Shown here: in pieces, positions 50,227 through 52,884 of the stretch | How positions within the stretch are numbered: position 1 is the first letter of the stretch | Layout: each line of letters begins with the position of its first letter | From: Chromohalobacter sp. 296-RDG | GTDB lineage: Bacteria; Pseudomonadota; Gammaproteobacteria; Pseudomonadales; Halomonadaceae | Length of the DNA stretch: 52,884 bases | Direction: 5' to 3' | NCBI RefSeq assembly: GCF_029889885.1 | Contig: NZ_JARANY010000019.1 | Coordinates: 1-52,884 of the forward strand | Notes under the pieces: generated by a model | Seen by the model: only the letters and a program-made list of their open reading frames with translations | Told to the model about the DNA's origin: nothing | The model's database searches: none | Translations under genes and position numbers: made by a program

Positions 50227-52089
50227 ATGATGGGAAAGTTGATGAGCGGTTACGATGTCGTTTTCCGACGCTGGCTAGGCGCACAGTGTCATAAACTAGT
50301 GCGTTGGTGGCAGCAGTTCAGAGCGAGAGGGACAGAGGCTCAAGGCGAGAGCGCTCGGGACGATATCGAGCTCGTGCGCCGTCAGTATCTGGAGAGCGAA
50401 CAGCGCTTTCGAGCCCTGCTGGAAAGCCTGCCCAGAGTGGCGGTCCAGGGCTATGATCGCGATCGCTGCGTGATCTACTGGAACGAGGCCAGCACCCGGC
50501 TCTATGGCTATGGCGCCGCGGAGGCGCAGGGCCAAGCGCTGGAAGAGCTGATCATCCCGGCCCCCATGCGTGAATCGGTGATTCAGGCGCATCAGGCCTG
50601 GGTAAAGGAGGGGATCGAGATTCCGGCGGAGGAGCTCGAACTTCAGCACAAGAGTGGTGAGCCGGTTCCGGTCTTCTCGCATCATGTCATGCTCGGTGAA
50701 CACACCGAGAATCCCCTGATGTTTTGTGTCGACGTAGACCTCTCGGATCAGAAGCGAGCGTATCGCGAGCTGGATTTTGCCACGCGCTTCGATGCGCTGA
50801 CCCACCTGCCCAATCGCCAGACCTTCGAAGCGCAGTTGGATGAAATCATCGCCTATTGCCGGCGAAAGCGTGTCGGGGTGACTCTGGTCTACCTGGATAT
50901 CGACGACTTCGTAGCGATCAACGACGCTCTAAGCTACGAACAGGGAGACCGGTTACTCGTCGAGTTGACTCAGCGGCTGCATCAGGTAGTGGGAGCGTCA
51001 GACATCATGTCGCGGCTTTCCGGCGACGAGTTCGTGATCGCCTGCCCCATGTTCCAGCGCAAGGAAGTGCTCTTGCAACTGGTCCACAAGATTCAAGAAG
51101 TCCTTCGTTCTCCTTTCCTGATGAACGGTTCTCGGCATCAAGTGACCGCCTGCCTGGGGATCAGTCTCTATCCGGATAATGGCGAAACGGCCCGCGAGCT
51201 GATCCGCAACGCCGATGTGGCCAAGAATCGAGCCAAGATGGATGGCCAGGGTAGCGTGTGCTTCTTCGATCAGACGTTCCATGACCAACTGCTCTACCAG
51301 CATCGCCTTGTCGATCGGCTGACGAAAGCTCTGGACAGCGGAGAGCTCTCGCTGCATTACCAGCCTCAGGTGTCTGCTGCGAGTGGGCGTATCGAGAACC
51401 TCGAGGCGCTGCTTCGCTGGCAGCCGGCAGAGGGGCCTCCGATCTCACCGGCCGAGTTCATTCCCCTCGCCGAGCGTTCCGACTTGATCCATCGTCTCGG
51501 TGATTGGGTCATGGAAACCGCCTGTCAGCAGCGTGTGCTGTGGCGGGATGCCGGGCTAGCCGTCGGGCGCATCGATATCAACTTCTCCGGTCGACAGATG
51601 AGCAGGCCCGATGTCTTCCAGCGCTTCGAAGATTGCTTGGCGCGTCATGGCCTGGGGCCTCAGGACATAGGATTGGAACTCACCGAGAACGTACTCATCG
51701 AAGCCGACGACCGTATCCTGGAGGGCTTGCGCCGGCTTCATGATCTGGGATTTCGCATCGCCATCGATGACTTCGGCACCGGCTACTCGTCGCTGAGCTA
51801 TCTCAAGCACTTTCCGGTAACGGCGCTCAAGATCGATCGCGCCTTCGTGCGTGATGCCCCGGATGAGCCCAAGGATCGCGCGATCATGGAGGCCGCGATC
51901 TTCATCGGTCACCGCCTGGGCCTGGAGGTCGTGGCCGAGGGTGTCGAAAATCGTGAGCAGCTCGCGCTGATTCGGGAGATGCGCTGCGACTTGGTTCAGG
52001 GGTTCTATTTCTTCCGCCCCATGCCCGCTCTGGAAATGGAACGTGTGCTGGGCGGTCTGGTAACGGGGCATCCTGGGGTTTCGGGCTGA
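50227..52089 (+). CDS. PAS-GGDEF-EAL cyclic-di-GMP signalling protein
   Basis: The 620-residue soluble protein makes or breaks c-di-GMP. A PAS domain (about 60-175, with NEASTRLYGYGAAEAQG) precedes GGDEF (about 180-345) and EAL (about 355-610). The GGDEF motif is SGDEF (265-269), a variant often still active. The EAL domain keeps EALLRW (393-398), ELTEN (484-488), DDFGTGYSSL (514-523), K535 and EGVE (571-574), so phosphodiesterase activity is likely. No signal peptide or membrane helix is seen. ATG codons at 50227, 50230 and 50242 are possible; GGGAAAG favours the last, but I kept the first. Its closeness to PNAG genes, which c-di-GMP controls, is suggestive only. Confidence 0.92.
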   Translation: MMGKLMSGYDVVFRRWLGAQCHKLVRWWQQFRARGTEAQGESARDDIELVRRQYLESEQRFRALLESLPRVAVQGYDRDRCVIYWNEASTRLYGYGAAEAQGQALEELIIPAPMRESVIQAHQAWVKEGIEIPAEELELQHKSGEPVPVFSHHVMLGEHTENPLMFCVDVDLSDQKRAYRELDFATRFDALTHLPNRQTFEAQLDEIIAYCRRKRVGVTLVYLDIDDFVAINDALSYEQGDRLLVELTQRLHQVVGASDIMSRLSGDEFVIACPMFQRKEVLLQLVHKIQEVLRSPFLMNGSRHQVTACLGISLYPDNGETARELIRNADVAKNRAKMDGQGSVCFFDQTFHDQLLYQHRLVDRLTKALDSGELSLHYQPQVSAASGRIENLEALLRWQPAEGPPISPAEFIPLAERSDLIHRLGDWVMETACQQRVLWRDAGLAVGRIDINFSGRQMSRPDVFQRFEDCLARHGLGPQDIGLELTENVLIEADDRILEGLRRLHDLGFRIAIDDFGTGYSSLSYLKHFPVTALKIDRAFVRDAPDEPKDRAIMEAAIFIGHRLGLEVVAEGVENREQLALIREMRCDLVQGFYFFRPMPALEMERVLGGLVTGHPGVSG

Positions 52090-52263
52090 GTCCACCGCCT
52101 GCATGGCGTAGAATGCGAGCCTTGCGCACGACCACGGCACGTCTCCGTGCGCAGCCTGTCGGCGGCAATGAGGATGACAGGCAATACGGCGATGGGCGAA
52201 TATGTGCCCCTGTCGACGCGGTGGACGACGAATCGAGGAGACGAGCATGCGAAAGGAGAGGCC

Positions 52264-52884
52264 GTGAAGCTGTTGCTGGCGAATGCGGGACATTGCTTGA
52301 GCCTGGCGCTGGCGCGTGAGGCCAATCGACGTCGCGATACCCAATTGACCATCGTCGAGGAGACACAGGTCTCGGCGGAGGCCTTGGCCGAAGCCCGGCC
52401 CGATGCGCTGGTGGTGCCACCGTTATCGGCGCCGTCACGTCTGGCGCCCGCTGAGGTCATGGCCCATGTCGAGGCGGTCGACGCCAATCTCGCGCTGTGT
52501 CGGGAATACGATGTGCCGTTGATCTGGTGCGTATCCGATGAACTCTATGAGGATGGGGGCGACGGGCCGCTCGACGAGCATGTCATCCCGGCGCCACGCG
52601 ATGACAGTCTGAAGCGCTTGATTGCCACCGGCGACCGGGTGCGTGAGTGTCTGCCGAGACATCTCATCGTACGGCTGGGGCCGCTGTTCGCGCTCGGCGG
52701 CGCGCATGCTTGGTTACCCGAGTTACTCGACACGCTGCTGGCGGGTGACGAAGTGCGCGCCGCGGAAGACATCATCCTGTGCCCGACCTCGGTCGATGCG
52801 GTGGCCATGGCGTTGATCGGCATGATGCAGCAGCAAGGTTGTGGCGCCGATGCTTGGGGCGCCTATCATCTGGCAGGTACCGAG
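52264..52884 (+). CDS. RmlD-like sugar-nucleotide-binding protein, degenerate (partial, runs off the window)
   Basis: The frame starts at GTG with AAGGAG 5 bases upstream and is open to the window end (207 codons). Segments such as VDANLALCREYDVPLIWCVSDELYED, RLGPLF, LLDTLLAGDEV and YHLAGTE parallel dTDP-4-dehydrorhamnose reductase (RmlD) and other extended SDR proteins. The N-terminal KLLLANAGHCLSLALA lacks the GxxGxxG dinucleotide motif. No YxxxK catalytic pair is seen where RmlD has it (here PAPRDDSLKR). It may be a non-catalytic relative. The 174-base gap after the previous gene has a GCGCACG/CGTGCGC hairpin (52124-52152) but no clear promoter. Confidence 0.65.
   Translation, partial: MKLLLANAGHCLSLALAREANRRRDTQLTIVEETQVSAEALAEARPDALVVPPLSAPSRLAPAEVMAHVEAVDANLALCREYDVPLIWCVSDELYEDGGDGPLDEHVIPAPRDDSLKRLIATGDRVRECLPRHLIVRLGPLFALGGAHAWLPELLDTLLAGDEVRAAEDIILCPTSVDAVAMALIGMMQQQGCGADAWGAYHLAGTE

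Overview
The window reads as a chromosome segment of a gammaproteobacterium. I infer a halophile of the family Halomonadaceae (Chromohalobacter/Halomonas-like) from three things: the gene order (5S rRNA, birA, coaX, tRNA-Tyr/Gly/Thr/Trp, secE, nusG), the moderately high GC content, and the close protein similarity to Pseudomonas and Escherichia homologues as I recall them. No database search was possible, so the genus is an inference.

Layout. Positions 1-204 hold the 3' tail of a 5S rRNA gene, its terminator, and a decayed second copy of the 5S tail with its own terminator. Positions 369-2185 are birA and coaX, overlapping by 4 bp. Positions 2244-2771 are a promoter and four tRNA genes. Positions 2843-14804 are secE-nusG, rplK-rplA, rplJ-rplL and rpoB-rpoC, with leader or attenuator structures in the gaps. 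Positions 14844-19319 are the str operon (rpsL, rpsG, fusA, tuf) with its own promoter and terminator. Positions 19330-33194 are one very long S10-spc-alpha block (rpsJ to rplQ, including secY, rpmJ and rpoA). It starts at a consensus sigma70 promoter and ends at a strong terminator. This first two thirds is core transcription and translation machinery.

The accessory part begins at 33.3 kb. uvrA (minus strand) is divergent from a YajR-like MFS transporter, followed by ssb. Next comes a pgaABCD operon for poly-beta-1,6-N-acetylglucosamine (PNAG) biofilm polysaccharide. Its pgaB gene is split by a 1206-bp IS3-family (IS407-like) insertion sequence flanked by a 4-bp target duplication. Removing the element and one copy of the duplication restores the reading frame exactly. 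A nitric-oxide detoxification pair follows: norR (minus) and hmp (plus) share an intergenic region with a textbook sigma54 promoter and a NorR-type site. Then come a minus-strand 2-oxoglutarate/Fe(II) oxygenase of unknown substrate, a PAS-GGDEF-EAL cyclic-di-GMP enzyme, and the 5' part of an RmlD-like protein that runs off the end of the window and appears to lack the catalytic and cofactor motifs of its family.

No clearly new multi-gene system is visible. The most interesting points are: the recently looking IS knock-out of pgaB beside NO-sensing and c-di-GMP genes; the unusual 130-nt structured gap between rpsJ and rplC; the perfect palindrome over the -35 box of the S10 promoter; the 10-bp-phased repeats in front of the oxygenase gene; the GAFSGA loop in NorR; and the missing tuf copy after tRNA-Thr.
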